Shown one piece after another: positions 51,816-61,008 of a DNA stretch of 64,000 nt. Position 1 is the first letter of the stretch; every line of letters begins with the position of its first letter. The notes under the pieces are model-generated. The model ran no database searches, was not told the origin of the DNA, and was given only the letters and a program-made list of their open reading frames with translations. The DNA is from Bradyrhizobium erythrophlei (GTDB lineage Bacteria; Pseudomonadota; Alphaproteobacteria; Rhizobiales; Xanthobacteraceae): the NCBI RefSeq assembly GCF_900129425.1, contig NZ_LT670817.1:4278001-4342000 (forward strand). Reading direction: 5' to 3'. Made by a program: the position numbers and the translations under genes.

Positions 51816-53227
51816 TGACGCCCCTGCCCTTTCGGATTCTCGATATTCAGCTCTACGAGCGCCCGGTGAAATTGCGGCTGCCGTTCAAGTTCGGCGTCGT
51901 CACCCTGACCGACTGCCCGCAGGTGTTCGTTCGTGTTCGCATTCGAACGACAGCCGGACGCGAAGCGGAAGGAGCCGCAGCCGAACTGCTCGCCCCCAAA
52001 TGGTTCGACAAGAACCTGTCGCTCAGCAATGATGACAACTTCAATCAGCTGCGGCAGTCTCTGCGCATCGCCCGCCAAGCCTATCTATCGGATAGCGCGG
52101 CAAGGTCGGCGTTCGAGCATTTTTCGGCGCACTATCAAGACAAGATCGACGTTGCCGGCGCGCAAGGGCTCAACCCGCTGATTGCATGCTATGGTCCGGC
52201 GCTGCTCGACCGCGCCCTGCTGGACGCGCTGTGTCGTGCGCACGACGTATCGTTCTATCAAGCCATTCAGAGAAATCTGGCCGGTATCAGCAATGCGCTA
52301 ACCCCCGATCTCGCGGGATTTGATCTTGACGGCTTCCTGGCCTCCCTCGCGCCATCGCCATCCATCGCCCTGCGCCATACTGTGGGCCTCGCCGATGCGA
52401 TCACCGCGGCCGATCTCACGGCGAGAGTCAATGATGGGCTGCCTGAAACCCTCGACGAGGCCATCGATTTCTACGGGTGCAGCTATTTCAAGCTCAAGGT
52501 GTCCGGCGCGCCGGACCAGGATATAGCGCGGCTCACCGCCATCGCTCGAACTCTGGACCGCCTGTCGAACTATGTCGTGACGCTTGACGGCAATGAGCAA
52601 TTCCACGACGCGGAAACGGCCGCCGCGTTCTGGCGACAAGTGCGATCGACGCCCGCGCTCAAACGGCTGGCGGACGCAATGCTTTATATCGAGCAGCCGC
52701 TCCCCCGCGCCATCACGCTCGATACGGACGTACGCAAGCTGGCCGGGAGCACGCCTGTGCTGATCGATGAGGCCGACAATACGCTGGATGCGTTCGTCGG
52801 GGCGATCGGCCGTGGCTACACCGGCGTATCGAGCAAGACCTGCAAGGGTATCTATCGATCGCTGCTCAACGCCGCGCGATGCCGCAAATATAACGAGATC
52901 AATGGTGCACATTATTTTATGTCGGCCGAGGATCTCACCTGCCAGGCTGGACTGGCGGTCCAGCAAGATCTGGCGCTGGTGAACTTACTCGGTCTCACCC
53001 ACGTTGAGCGCAACGGCCATCACTATGTTAATGGCTTCGGCGGCCAGGGCGCCGGCGCCGCCGAGCAGGAGGCATTCCTTCTGGCGCAGCCGGGGCTCTA
53101 TGAAAGCAGCCGGGGCAGTGTCCGCCTCACCGTAAGCAACGGTCTGATCAACTTGTCCTCGCTTGTGTGCCCCGGCTTTGCGACCCGTGCTTATCCGGAT
53201 TGGCAGGGTCTGCAGCCGTTCGATTGA
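51812..53227 (+). CDS. Enolase superfamily enzyme (mandelate racemase/muconate-lactonizing type)
   Basis: 471 residues. The C-terminal barrel shows the full metal and acid/base set: KLKV (Lys227, Lys229), TLDGNEQ (Asp259), YIEQPLPR (Glu294), LIDEADNT (Asp319, Glu320) and SSKTCKG (Lys342 or Lys345). Lys on both sides of the barrel is typical of the MLE-like subgroup, so a dehydratase, epimerase or cycloisomerase is possible. Slightly longer than average. It overlaps the upstream epimerase gene by four bases, closing the operon. Confidence 0.88.
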   Translation: MMTPLPFRILDIQLYERPVKLRLPFKFGVVTLTDCPQVFVRVRIRTTAGREAEGAAAELLAPKWFDKNLSLSNDDNFNQLRQSLRIARQAYLSDSAARSAFEHFSAHYQDKIDVAGAQGLNPLIACYGPALLDRALLDALCRAHDVSFYQAIQRNLAGISNALTPDLAGFDLDGFLASLAPSPSIALRHTVGLADAITAADLTARVNDGLPETLDEAIDFYGCSYFKLKVSGAPDQDIARLTAIARTLDRLSNYVVTLDGNEQFHDAETAAAFWRQVRSTPALKRLADAMLYIEQPLPRAITLDTDVRKLAGSTPVLIDEADNTLDAFVGAIGRGYTGVSSKTCKGIYRSLLNAARCRKYNEINGAHYFMSAEDLTCQAGLAVQQDLALVNLLGLTHVERNGHHYVNGFGGQGAGAAEQEAFLLAQPGLYESSRGSVRLTVSNGLINLSSLVCPGFATRAYPDWQGLQPFD

Positions 53228-53661
53228 ACCATGGTTGGGACTGGCGTGTTCAGGCTGGTTCGAACGACAGCGCGCTGGCGGCCGACTTTGAAACGCGAGA
53301 TCGCAAGCTGGTCGCGGGACGCTGGCAAGTTCGGGCCGAACGAGTTGTCGAGGGAACCTCGGGTTACGCGACATGTTTTCAAAGCAGTTAGAATATCTTG
53401 TGAGGCCTGAAGACGGCGTTGTCGGTAAGGGAACCTGGGGTTTACCCTGGCGTCGTTTTGCCGGTACCTTTTAAAGCGGTTCAGTCTCCGGTGAACGAGA
53501 AGCCAAACCTTTCGGCATCCTGAAACGCATTTGTGATTTGGCGCCGTCCGAGGGAGCCGTAGAATTGCCAACAATCAGGCAAAGGCTTCGGTTCTACTGT
53601 CCACGCTGATAGAGGCCTGCGCCTCGGCGCGGGTTGGCTATCTCGAACGAGGAGCAATCCG
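53228..53661. other. Intergenic region
   Basis: No gene recognised. It follows the tct operon and precedes a small gene. Confidence 0.3.
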
Positions 53662-54084
53662 ATGTGTGACTATAGTCTGCACGCTGTCGCAACGCGCCCC
53701 GCCAAAATTGGAGAGACGCTCATCACCACGACATTCCGCGGGACGTCGACTCGCGGCTTCGCATCAGAAAACGAGCCCGCGGTCGCGGTCTGCATGCTTC
53801 CCGGGACCGAACTGGCGTTCACCGAAAATGTCAAATACGACAACCGGTGGATTTGGACCAGGTCGACCAATTTTCGGGTTGGAAAATTCGGCGCGGTAGA
53901 ACCCGATGTTCCGCACCGTCACCATGATGCGATCGAATTTCCCGACGGAAGCTACGTGCTCGTGACGCAGCTCTGTGGAGGCCAGCGGGCCACCGTGCTG
54001 CAGCTGCCTGTGGTTCATCAGGTAACGGAACCCGCGCAGCCCGCTGCTGCACGCAACGCGGCAACCCCGACTACCGTCGGTTGA
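53662..54084 (+). CDS. Conserved hypothetical protein (140 aa)
   Basis: GAGGAGC precedes the ATG at 53662. The protein begins MCDYSLHAVATRPAKIGETL and includes VAVCMLPGTELAFTENV and PHRHHDAIEFPDGSYVLVTQ. It is soluble and has two Cys in the first 50 residues and a His-rich patch. I recall similar rhizobial proteins without a function. Nothing else can be said. Confidence 0.7.
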   Translation: MCDYSLHAVATRPAKIGETLITTTFRGTSTRGFASENEPAVAVCMLPGTELAFTENVKYDNRWIWTRSTNFRVGKFGAVEPDVPHRHHDAIEFPDGSYVLVTQLCGGQRATVLQLPVVHQVTEPAQPAAARNAATPTTVG

Positions 54085-54243
54085 AATAGTCGTGCGGATA
54101 CCCGCCGGTTCCGGCTGGCGGGTCGTAGCGCTCCTTGGCGAGTAGAAGCGCGATCAGGAATGGTCGCGCACGCTCGCGCTATTGTCGCATCTCGGCCTTG
54201 ATTGTGCGTCGCGAAAGCCACATTGCGGTGGCAGCACCTCGAG

Positions 54244-54486
54244 ATGAAGTGTTCCCTCCCGAAACTCAAATGGATCTTTCTGGGCATTGGCGGTGTGTTG
54301 CTGGCTTCGTGCGCCGGCCGAACCGCGGGCGAGCACATGGCGGACATGCCGCACTGGATGGGCGGCGAGCCCGCCGGCGTCCCGCCGCGGCGCGGCACGC
54401 CTGAATACGATGCCTGGATGGCGGCTCGCGCCGCGGAAGCTGCGAGGCCGAAGACCGATCAGCCGAAGACCGATCAGCCTCAATAG
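54244..54486 (+). CDS. Small lipoprotein
   Basis: 80 residues. The ATG at 54244 is followed by a hydrophobic stretch and a lipobox (VLLASC), so the mature protein should be lipid-anchored after Cys23. The mature part is Pro/Ala-rich with the repeated tail RPKTDQPKTDQPQ. It lies upstream of the DsbA-like gene. Function unknown. Confidence 0.7.
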   Translation: MKCSLPKLKWIFLGIGGVLLASCAGRTAGEHMADMPHWMGGEPAGVPPRRGTPEYDAWMAARAAEAARPKTDQPKTDQPQ

Positions 54487-54647
54487 CCTTTCGCCTCGCT
54501 CGGGTCCTCATAGTTGAAACGCAGCCATTGCGGGGTCGCCCGGTTAGTCCGGCCGGGCGCCGGCCGCCATTGCCAGAATAGTCGTTTCCAGCTAGCGAAC
54601 GGCTTGTTCCCGAGCCCGCAGCAAAGCGCCATTTCCGGAGCAAGCCG

Positions 54648-55304
54648 TTGATCTTTACCCGTCGCGCCTGCGCTGCCGCCTTGTCGCTGGGGCTTGCCGC
54701 TCTCGCTGGCTTCGCGCCGTTTCCTCTGATCGGCGATGCGAGGGCGCAAGGCTCCACTGCGGAGTTGGTGGCAAAGCCGGTGGCGTTGCCCGATATCGCG
54801 GTCGGGTCGGCAAAGGCCGCGGTGACCATCACCGAATACGCGTCGATGACCTGTCCGCATTGCGCGGCATTCGAGCAAAACGTCTTCCCGATGCTGAAGT
54901 CGAAATATATCGACACCGGCAAGGTGCGTTTCGTGTTCCGGGAATTCCCGCTCGACATCAAGGCCGCGGCGGCCTCGATGCTGGCGCGCTGCATCGCCAA
55001 CGGCGATGCCGAAAAATATCTCGCCACCGTCGACAAGCTGTTCAAGCAACAGGATCAGCTCGTGCAATACACCAAGGAAACCCTGAAGCAGATCGGCGCA
55101 GACGCCGGCATGAGCCAACAGGCGGTCAAGGCGTGCGTGAAGGATCAGGCGTTGCTCGACAAGCTTTCCGCCGATCAGAAATTCGCGTTCGAGCAACTGA
55201 AGGTCGATGCCACGCCAACCTTCTTCATCAACGGCGAGATGTCCAGAGGCGCCATGTCGTTCGAGGAACTGGACAAGAAACTCAAATCGCTATTGAAGCG
55301 CTGA
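54648..55304 (+). CDS. DsbA-family thiol:disulfide oxidoreductase
   Basis: 218-residue periplasmic thioredoxin-fold protein. The signal (ACAAALSLGLAALAGFAPF) is cleaved near ARAQ, the active site is SMTCPHC (Cys69, Cys72), and the cis-Pro loop is VDATPTFFING. The helical insertion between them matches DsbA/BdbD-type enzymes, and CPHC suits an oxidase. The TTG start at 54648 has GGAGC upstream. It introduces disulfides into exported proteins, several of which are encoded in this window. Confidence 0.9.
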   Translation: MIFTRRACAAALSLGLAALAGFAPFPLIGDARAQGSTAELVAKPVALPDIAVGSAKAAVTITEYASMTCPHCAAFEQNVFPMLKSKYIDTGKVRFVFREFPLDIKAAAASMLARCIANGDAEKYLATVDKLFKQQDQLVQYTKETLKQIGADAGMSQQAVKACVKDQALLDKLSADQKFAFEQLKVDATPTFFINGEMSRGAMSFEELDKKLKSLLKR

Positions 55305-55390
55305 TCACCGTCGGCGGGCACCGGCGCCGCCCACCGCTCAGCCTTGGCCAGCGGGCTGTCACCAGGATTTACCCCGGATCGGCGGCCGGT

Positions 55391-55603
55391 TCAGTCGGTC
55401 TGTGCGAACTTGATCGTGGAAACGGGCCACTTTCCGTCATGGCCCTTGATGGAGATTCGCAGGCCGTGGAATTCGTCAAGCCAAAGGTTTTCCACGGTCC
55501 CGGCCTTCCCGTCGGCGAGGACCACCGCCTTGCCGATAAGCTCGGATTGCGCCTGCTCGAACTCCCCGAGGATCGTTGCGGCCCGGAGCTTCACAGCAGG
55601 CAT
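55391..55603 (-). CDS. Small hypothetical protein, possibly PRC-barrel-like
   Basis: 70 residues from ATG 55603 with GGAG upstream. VVLADGKAGTVENLWLDEFH followed by LRISIKGHDGKWPVSTIKF has the small beta-rich pattern of PRC-barrel or SH3-like folds. The longer frame upstream (from 55702) is unlikely. Role unknown. Confidence 0.6.
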   Translation of the reverse strand: MPAVKLRAATILGEFEQAQSELIGKAVVLADGKAGTVENLWLDEFHGLRISIKGHDGKWPVSTIKFAQTD

Positions 55604-55882
55604 GGTTGTCTCCGAAGTCAGGCGCGGATGAATGATCAGGGATGGGTGTGTGAGCTTGGCGTCATGACTGCTCCTCTTAGCAAGGCGGCAGCATGGATAC
55701 ACGCCCCGACACCGATCACAACCATGAGCGCGCAGTAATGACTTGCACCGGCTTTGTGTTCAGAACGCGACCCTGCGGAACCAACGCCAATTCCGAAGCG
55801 GCCGGCGCAGCCACGGTCGAGCTCGATACGGCTTCGCCCGCCGAGATGGGGCGGCCGGGCGCTGGACTCAGCCGGCTGCGCC

Positions 55883-56167
55883 CTATGCGCGCGACGCGCC
55901 GATCGGAGAATCCGGGTCCGGCGGTGCTGCGGCAAAACTGACGCCAATCCGGTTTTTCTGGATCCAGGCGATACTGCACTCACGGACCGAGGAGTCCTTC
56001 GCCATCACGAGGCGAAAGCGCTGGGGTACGAAGGCGGGATTCTCGACATCGATGGCGGCGCCTTCGAGCGAGATATTTCGGACCGTGCAGCTCATGACGG
56101 AACCGCCCGACGACACGTAGGCGGGTTCATTGATTTCGGCCCGTGGGTGCTTTCGCTTCTCTTCCAT
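55883..56167 (-). CDS. PilZ-domain protein (c-di-GMP-binding candidate)
   Basis: 94 residues. KRKHPRAEI supplies the RxxxR motif and VRNISLEGAAIDV the (D/N)xSxxG motif of PilZ domains, so c-di-GMP binding is likely. The sequence then follows the usual beta-barrel (FVPQRFRLVM, CSIAWIQKNRIGVSF). ATG 56167 starts the domain. It is a stand-alone PilZ protein. Confidence 0.85.
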   Translation of the reverse strand: MEEKRKHPRAEINEPAYVSSGGSVMSCTVRNISLEGAAIDVENPAFVPQRFRLVMAKDSSVRECSIAWIQKNRIGVSFAAAPPDPDSPIGASRA

Positions 56168-56470
56168 CGACTTCGGCCTCGATTGCCAGGGGCGGCGCAA
56201 GGTTAGCGGCAAACGTTAAATAAATTGGACGCTATAGCCTCTCTCCGGATCGACCGGGCGCAAGGAACGGACATGGTCGGGCCAGCGAAGCGTGAAGCTA
56301 TCGGTACCCTAATCTGCAATGGTCGGTTCCACGTACCGATTTAAGCAACAGCTGCCATTTCCAAAGGGCCCCTTCCGTTCGTCGCGGCGACAGGGTAGCT
56401 TTCCCGGTACTCCGGTGCGTAGGCGCGACGCCCGCTTGAAAAAACGAACATGCGCCAAGGGGAAAACGCC

Positions 56471-57880
56471 ATGTTCGAGATACTCGACCGACGCACGAGT
56501 CTAACCGGCAACCAGATCAAGATCCTTGCCGCGGCCATCATCGGCGATGCGCTGGAATTCTTCGACTACTTCCTGATCGGCTTCGTGCTCGCCTTCTTGA
56601 TCGGGCCGTGGAAACTCACCTTCGGCCAGTCCGCCATCGTGCTGATGAGTTCCGGCATCGGCGCCATCCTGGGCGCCTACGCCTGGGGCTGGCTTGCCGA
56701 CCGCATCGGCCGCCGCAAGGTCTTTATCGGCACCGTGCTGAATTTCTCCGTCGCGACCGGCCTGCTGTATTTCACGCCGGACAATGGCTGGGTCTACCTT
56801 TCGATCATGCGTTTCTTCGTCGGCGTCGGCGTCGGCGGGCTCTATTGCGTGGACCTGCCGCTGGTGCAGGAGTTCATGCCCTCCTCCAAGCGCGGCTGGG
56901 TCGGCGGCATCGTGACCTGCGTGATCCCGCTGGGCACGGGTCTGGGTGCAGTGCTTGGAGCCTCCCTGGGCAGCGGCGACTGGCGGTTGCTGTTCGCGAT
57001 CGGGGTGTTGCCCGCGTTGCTCGTGCTGCTGGTCCGACTCTGGGTGCCGGAGTCGCCGCGCTGGCTCTGCCGTCAGGGCCGCTACGAGGAGGCGCGGAAA
57101 TCGCTGGCCTGGGCGCTCCAGATGGAACCGTCCGCGCTGCCGCTGCCGACGGCCGCTGACGCCGGCCCGATCATCAAGAGCAACTGGCTCGACCTCTTTA
57201 AATATCCGCGCAGCCTGCTGGTCTCCTGGCTCGGCAACGCCGGCGCGCAAACCGGTGTCTACGGCATCACGCTCTGGGTGCCGTCGCTGTTCGTGCTTCT
57301 GCTCAAGGTGACGCCGCAGGAGGCCTCCAAGATGATGATCCTGCTGACCGTCTTCGGCTTCGTGGGTCGCCTCTCCTTCTCTTTTTTCTCGGAACTGATG
57401 GGACGGCGCAATGCCGGCGGACTGCTCGGCTTCGGCGCCGGCGTGCTGACCATCGTGTCGGGTTACAATTACGACGCAACGATCATGGGCGTATCCGCAT
57501 TCTGGCTGCTGTTGGCCGTCACGTACTTTTTCGCCGACGGCGGCTTTGCCATCGTCGGACCCTATGCGGCGGAAATCTGGCCCTCACACCTCAGGACCTC
57601 AGGCATGGGTTCCGCCTACGGCTTCGGCGGCATCGGCAAGATCATCGGGCCGGTGGGCCTTGCCCTGATCGTGGGCTCGGGCAACTATCTCAAGCCTGAC
57701 GTGCCGCTGCCGAAAATTCCGTTGGCCTTCGTCTATCTCGGCTGCTGGTTCTTGATGGCCGGAGCGGTGTACTATTTCCTTGGAATCGAAACCAGGGGCA
57801 AGTCGATCGAGCAGATCGACCGGGAGTTGGCCCTCACCGCTGATCTATCCACCGCCACGGCCACTGTCCGACGAGCATAG
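56471..57880 (+). CDS. MFS transporter, aromatic acid/H+ symporter-like
   Basis: 469 residues with twelve predicted helices. The family signature GWLADRIGRRKV is in the 2-3 loop, and the PESPRWLCRQGRYEEA and central-loop motifs fit the AAHS/sugar-porter group. AAGGGG lies before the ATG at 56471. The start and end of the protein are normal. It is followed by a flavin monooxygenase gene after 15 bp, so it probably imports the aromatic substrate of that enzyme. Confidence 0.88.
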   Translation: MFEILDRRTSLTGNQIKILAAAIIGDALEFFDYFLIGFVLAFLIGPWKLTFGQSAIVLMSSGIGAILGAYAWGWLADRIGRRKVFIGTVLNFSVATGLLYFTPDNGWVYLSIMRFFVGVGVGGLYCVDLPLVQEFMPSSKRGWVGGIVTCVIPLGTGLGAVLGASLGSGDWRLLFAIGVLPALLVLLVRLWVPESPRWLCRQGRYEEARKSLAWALQMEPSALPLPTAADAGPIIKSNWLDLFKYPRSLLVSWLGNAGAQTGVYGITLWVPSLFVLLLKVTPQEASKMMILLTVFGFVGRLSFSFFSELMGRRNAGGLLGFGAGVLTIVSGYNYDATIMGVSAFWLLLAVTYFFADGGFAIVGPYAAEIWPSHLRTSGMGSAYGFGGIGKIIGPVGLALIVGSGNYLKPDVPLPKIPLAFVYLGCWFLMAGAVYYFLGIETRGKSIEQIDRELALTADLSTATATVRRA

Positions 57881-57895
57881 AAGACGAGCATAGAA

Positions 57896-59095
57896 TTGGA
57901 CACGTTGATTGCGACTTCTGCCGACCTTGCGGGCGACCAGACCGTGATCTCGCGCGCCGAGGCGGTCCGTCCGGCGGTCGCGGCTGCATCGAACGAGATC
58001 GAGACCAGGCGCCGGCTGCCGCCGGCCTTGCTCGACCAACTCCATGAGGCGGGGCTGTTTCGTTTGCTGTTGCCGCGCTCGTCGAACGGGATCGAAACCG
58101 ATCCCATCACCTTCTTCCATGTGATCGAAACCATCGCGCGTGCCGATGCTTCGACCGCCTGGTGCCTGAGCCAGGCCGGCGGCTGCGCGATGTCGGCGGC
58201 CTATCTCGACCTCCCGGTGGCGCACGCGATCTTCGGCAACGACCCGCGCGCGGTGCTGGCCTGGGGGCCTGGCCCCAAGGTCAGGGCTATTGAGTGCGAT
58301 GGCGGCTATAGGGTCACGGGCGTATGGTCGTTCGCGTCGGGCGGCCGTCACGCCACCTGGCTCGGTGCCCATTGCCCGATCTACCAGGCCGACGGCTCGC
58401 CCAAGCGCGACGCAGACGGCGAGCAGCAGGAGCGCACCATGCTGGTGCGCACCGAGGATGTCGATTGGACCGATATCTGGAATACGGTCGGCCTGCGCGG
58501 CACCGCCAGCGACCAGTTCGCGCTGAACGACTTCTTCGTTCGATCCGACCATTCGATTACCCGCGAATTCGATCGCGAGTGCCGCGAGAGCGGTCCGCTC
58601 TACCGCATGGGCTCCGGGACCTGCTACCAGGTGGGCTTCGCGGGCGTGGCCTGCGGCATCGCCCGCGACGCGCTCGACATCTTTGTCGAGATGGCACGCA
58701 ACAAGGTGGCGCGCGGCAGCAAGAGTCCGCTGCGCGACAATGCCGTGGTTCAGTCCAATCTGGCTCAGGCTGAAGTCAATCTGCGCGCCGCGCGCGGCTT
58801 CGTGCTGCAGTCGATGGCCGACATCTGGAAGCACCTCTCCGCCGGTGCCACCATCACGGTCGAGCAGCGCATCACCGTCCGCATGGCCGCCACCCACGCC
58901 ATCCACAAGGCGCGCGAGGCCGTCGACTTCGCCTACAATGCCGCGGGTGCCACGGCGATCTTCGAGAGCCATCCGCTGGAGCGCCGCTTCCGCGATATCC
59001 ACACCGTGACCCAGCAATTGCAGGGGCAGCTCAGGCATTTTGAAACCGTCGGCGCCTGGATGATGGGCGCCGATGCCGACTTAACCTTCGTCTAA
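57896..59095 (+). CDS. Flavin-dependent monooxygenase (acyl-CoA dehydrogenase fold)
   Basis: 399 residues, acyl-CoA-dehydrogenase-like fold of the group D flavin monooxygenases (HsaA, HpaB-like). Landmarks are ARADASTAWCLSQAGG, VTGVWSFASGGRHATWLGAH (the flavin-binding beta domain), WTDIWNTVGLRGTASDQFAL and helical C-terminus AVDFAYNAAGATAIFESHPL. TTG start at 57896. It presumably hydroxylates a phenolic or related ring using reduced flavin from a separate reductase, which is not in view. Next to MFS and VOC genes. Confidence 0.88.
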   Translation: MDTLIATSADLAGDQTVISRAEAVRPAVAAASNEIETRRRLPPALLDQLHEAGLFRLLLPRSSNGIETDPITFFHVIETIARADASTAWCLSQAGGCAMSAAYLDLPVAHAIFGNDPRAVLAWGPGPKVRAIECDGGYRVTGVWSFASGGRHATWLGAHCPIYQADGSPKRDADGEQQERTMLVRTEDVDWTDIWNTVGLRGTASDQFALNDFFVRSDHSITREFDRECRESGPLYRMGSGTCYQVGFAGVACGIARDALDIFVEMARNKVARGSKSPLRDNAVVQSNLAQAEVNLRAARGFVLQSMADIWKHLSAGATITVEQRITVRMAATHAIHKAREAVDFAYNAAGATAIFESHPLERRFRDIHTVTQQLQGQLRHFETVGAWMMGADADLTFV

Positions 59096-59107
59096 GGAGA
59101 ATGACCT

Positions 59108-59509
59108 ATGCCACTCGGCGGACTGCAACATTACACCATCGAACCTTCCGATCTGGAGCGCACCAAGGACTTCTATTGCGACGTGCTGGGCCTGGAAAAC
59201 GGCGAGCGGCCGCCGCTCGATTTCCCGGGCTATTGGCTTTATTCCGGCGGTGTCGCCACGGTGCATCTGATGGGCACACGCAAGCCCCGCGAGGGCATCG
59301 TGGTGCGCGGTACCGAAAAGAAATACGAGGATACCGGCCGCCTCGACCATATCGCCTTCGCCGCCACCGATGCCGACGGGGTGCGCAAGCGCCTGCAGGC
59401 AAAGAACGTAAAATTCCGCGAGAGCATCGTGCCGCGCACCGGCGATACGCAATTCTTTCTCTACGATCCCGATGGCGTCGGCGTGGAACTGAACTTCCCG
59501 AAGACGTAA
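59108..59509 (+). CDS. VOC-family dioxygenase/glyoxalase-like protein
   Basis: 133 residues in two beta-alpha-beta-beta-beta halves. GLQHYTIEPSDLERTKDFYC (His at residue 6 or so), VATVHLMGT (second His) and GVGVELNFPKT (terminal Glu) match metal ligands of vicinal-oxygen-chelate enzymes. AAGGAG precedes the ATG. It starts 12 bp after the monooxygenase gene, so a ring-cleavage or glutathione-type step in the same pathway is plausible. Confidence 0.85.
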   Translation: MPLGGLQHYTIEPSDLERTKDFYCDVLGLENGERPPLDFPGYWLYSGGVATVHLMGTRKPREGIVVRGTEKKYEDTGRLDHIAFAATDADGVRKRLQAKNVKFRESIVPRTGDTQFFLYDPDGVGVELNFPKT

Positions 59510-59538
59510 GCGCGTCTTTTGTTCCGGGATCGCTGTTC

Positions 59539-59628
59539 GTCATGCCGGGCCTTGCGCCGGGGATCCACGTCTTGGAGCCACCTCCAGCCAGAGGACGGGG
59601 ATGGCCGGGACGAAGCCCGGCCATGACG
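59539..59628. repeat. Dispersed palindromic repeat typical of rhizobia
   Basis: Imperfect long inverted repeat, CGTCATGCCGGGC to GCCCGGCCATGACG, about 90 bp. Its spurious peptide (MPGLAPGIHVLE...WPGRSPAMTG) is one I recognise from many Bradyrhizobium genomes, by memory. It sits just after the VOC gene and may act as a terminator or mRNA end. Confidence 0.65.
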
Positions 59629-59827
59629 GGCTGCCGACATACTCTGGCGAGCTATTCCCGATAAGGCCATGACGCAGCCATTTCTCGGGCGCGAATTGGT
59701 CAGTGTTTCTTCCAATTTGCATGACGAGTTGGAAAGCCGCGCGACTCGCGGCGGGATAGCCGGGTGCCGAGCCTTTCAACCCTCCCCAGGGGCATGTGCG
59801 CCCGGCTATTCGCAGCTGTGGCGGCTG

Positions 59828-60538
59828 CTAATCCAGCCCCCGCTCATGACTAAGGCGCACCATCTCCTCGATGAAGATCGTCTTTTGCTTGTCGTCGAGG
59901 CTTGCGAATAAGGGCTCGGCCGCATCGGCGACGTTGCGCTGATCCACCGCGCGATCGTTGAGAAACTGGGCTTCGTTGCGCATCTGCTCGATGATGTCGT
60001 CGGGCGGATCGCGCTTGGCGCGCGCAATTCTCAGGTTGAGCCGGTCGGCGCCGTTATGCCCGAGATAATGCATCGCGCTGTTGAAAGCAGTCCAGTTCTT
60101 CTCCTGCTCTGCCGTGAGATGCAATTCGGCCTTGATGCGATCGATATTGGCATCGCTGTCGGCGACGATCTGTTCGGCCGTCAGTTGCGGCTCACCTTGC
60201 TGGGTGAGCACCACCTGCTTGCTTTCCTTGCCGCCTTTGCCCGTTTTGCCGGTTTTCGCTGGACCCGCCTGTTTGGTGCCGTTCGCGGCGGGGGTCTGAC
60301 CGTTATTGCCGACGCCAAGCACGCCGGTAAAGACGCCGACCACCCCGCCGATCGCCCCTCCCAACACGCCGCCGACCGGCCCGGCGGCCTTGTTGCCGGC
60401 TTGCGCTCCCTGTTGAACGCCTTGCACCAGTCCTTGCGCATCCACCGATGAAGGTGCGCCGAGAAGCGCGACGACGACTGCCCCAAGCGCAAAACGCAAT
60501 CCCAATCGCGCACGCGCTGTCGATGCCGGGGTGATCAT
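59828..60538 (-). CDS. LTXXQ-type (Spy/CpxP-like) periplasmic protein
   Basis: 236 residues. The start is ATG 60538 with GGAGA upstream. The signal peptide (FALGAVVVALLGAPSSV) is cleaved near DAQG, followed by a Gly-rich linker, a Lys/Gly segment and a helical domain (IKAELHLTAEQEKNWTAFNS, FASLDDKQKTIFIEEMVRL). LTAEQ and the second helical pair are the LTXXQ/Spy hallmark. It may act as an envelope stress chaperone or metal sensor. Confidence 0.82.
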   Translation of the reverse strand: MITPASTARARLGLRFALGAVVVALLGAPSSVDAQGLVQGVQQGAQAGNKAAGPVGGVLGGAIGGVVGVFTGVLGVGNNGQTPAANGTKQAGPAKTGKTGKGGKESKQVVLTQQGEPQLTAEQIVADSDANIDRIKAELHLTAEQEKNWTAFNSAMHYLGHNGADRLNLRIARAKRDPPDDIIEQMRNEAQFLNDRAVDQRNVADAAEPLFASLDDKQKTIFIEEMVRLSHERGLD

Positions 60539-61008
60539 TATTTGGTCTCCATGGTCGATCTCGATGGTGGGCTGAATGTGTTTTGGGGGCGGCAGGCGCC
60601 TGCCGAGTCGAGACTCTATCGTCTTCGCGCCAAGCGAGTCTACCGTCGCGCCGCGCCGTCCATGATCCGGAAAAGCTTGCTGCAGGAGCCAGTTACAGAA
60701 GGTCGAAACCGGACTGCGGCGCAATCGCGCACCCCTTCCACTAACACTGCGAAGCGATGTGTGCGCCGCAATATGATTTACTCGACCGACAAAATATTTT
60801 GCGGGGGAAGCGCTGCGATTAGCGGACTGCGTCATTTTGTACACAACGTTAGTTCTATGATCCAGTTAACCTGATTTCTCGACAGACGCAGGCAATTCTG
60901 CTCTGATCTTCAAAACAAAATCTCCGCCCCACGCAGCTTCATTTCGAGCGTGACGTCCGCCGGAGGCAAAAACAAAAGCACATTTTGGCTCAGCAACGAG
61001 GGAACGCC
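60539..61008. other. Divergent promoter region
   Basis: 470 bp between the LTXXQ gene and the ABC importer. No gene is recognised; promoters for both directions are expected. Confidence 0.35.

Noticed and set aside
57845..59038. 397-codon minus-strand frame over the flavin monooxygenase
   Set aside because: Antisense shadow; the plus frame has family motifs.
60775..60870. AT-rich stretch before the ABC importer as an operator
   Set aside because: TTTTGTACACAACGTTAG has only short imperfect symmetry; no convincing palindrome.
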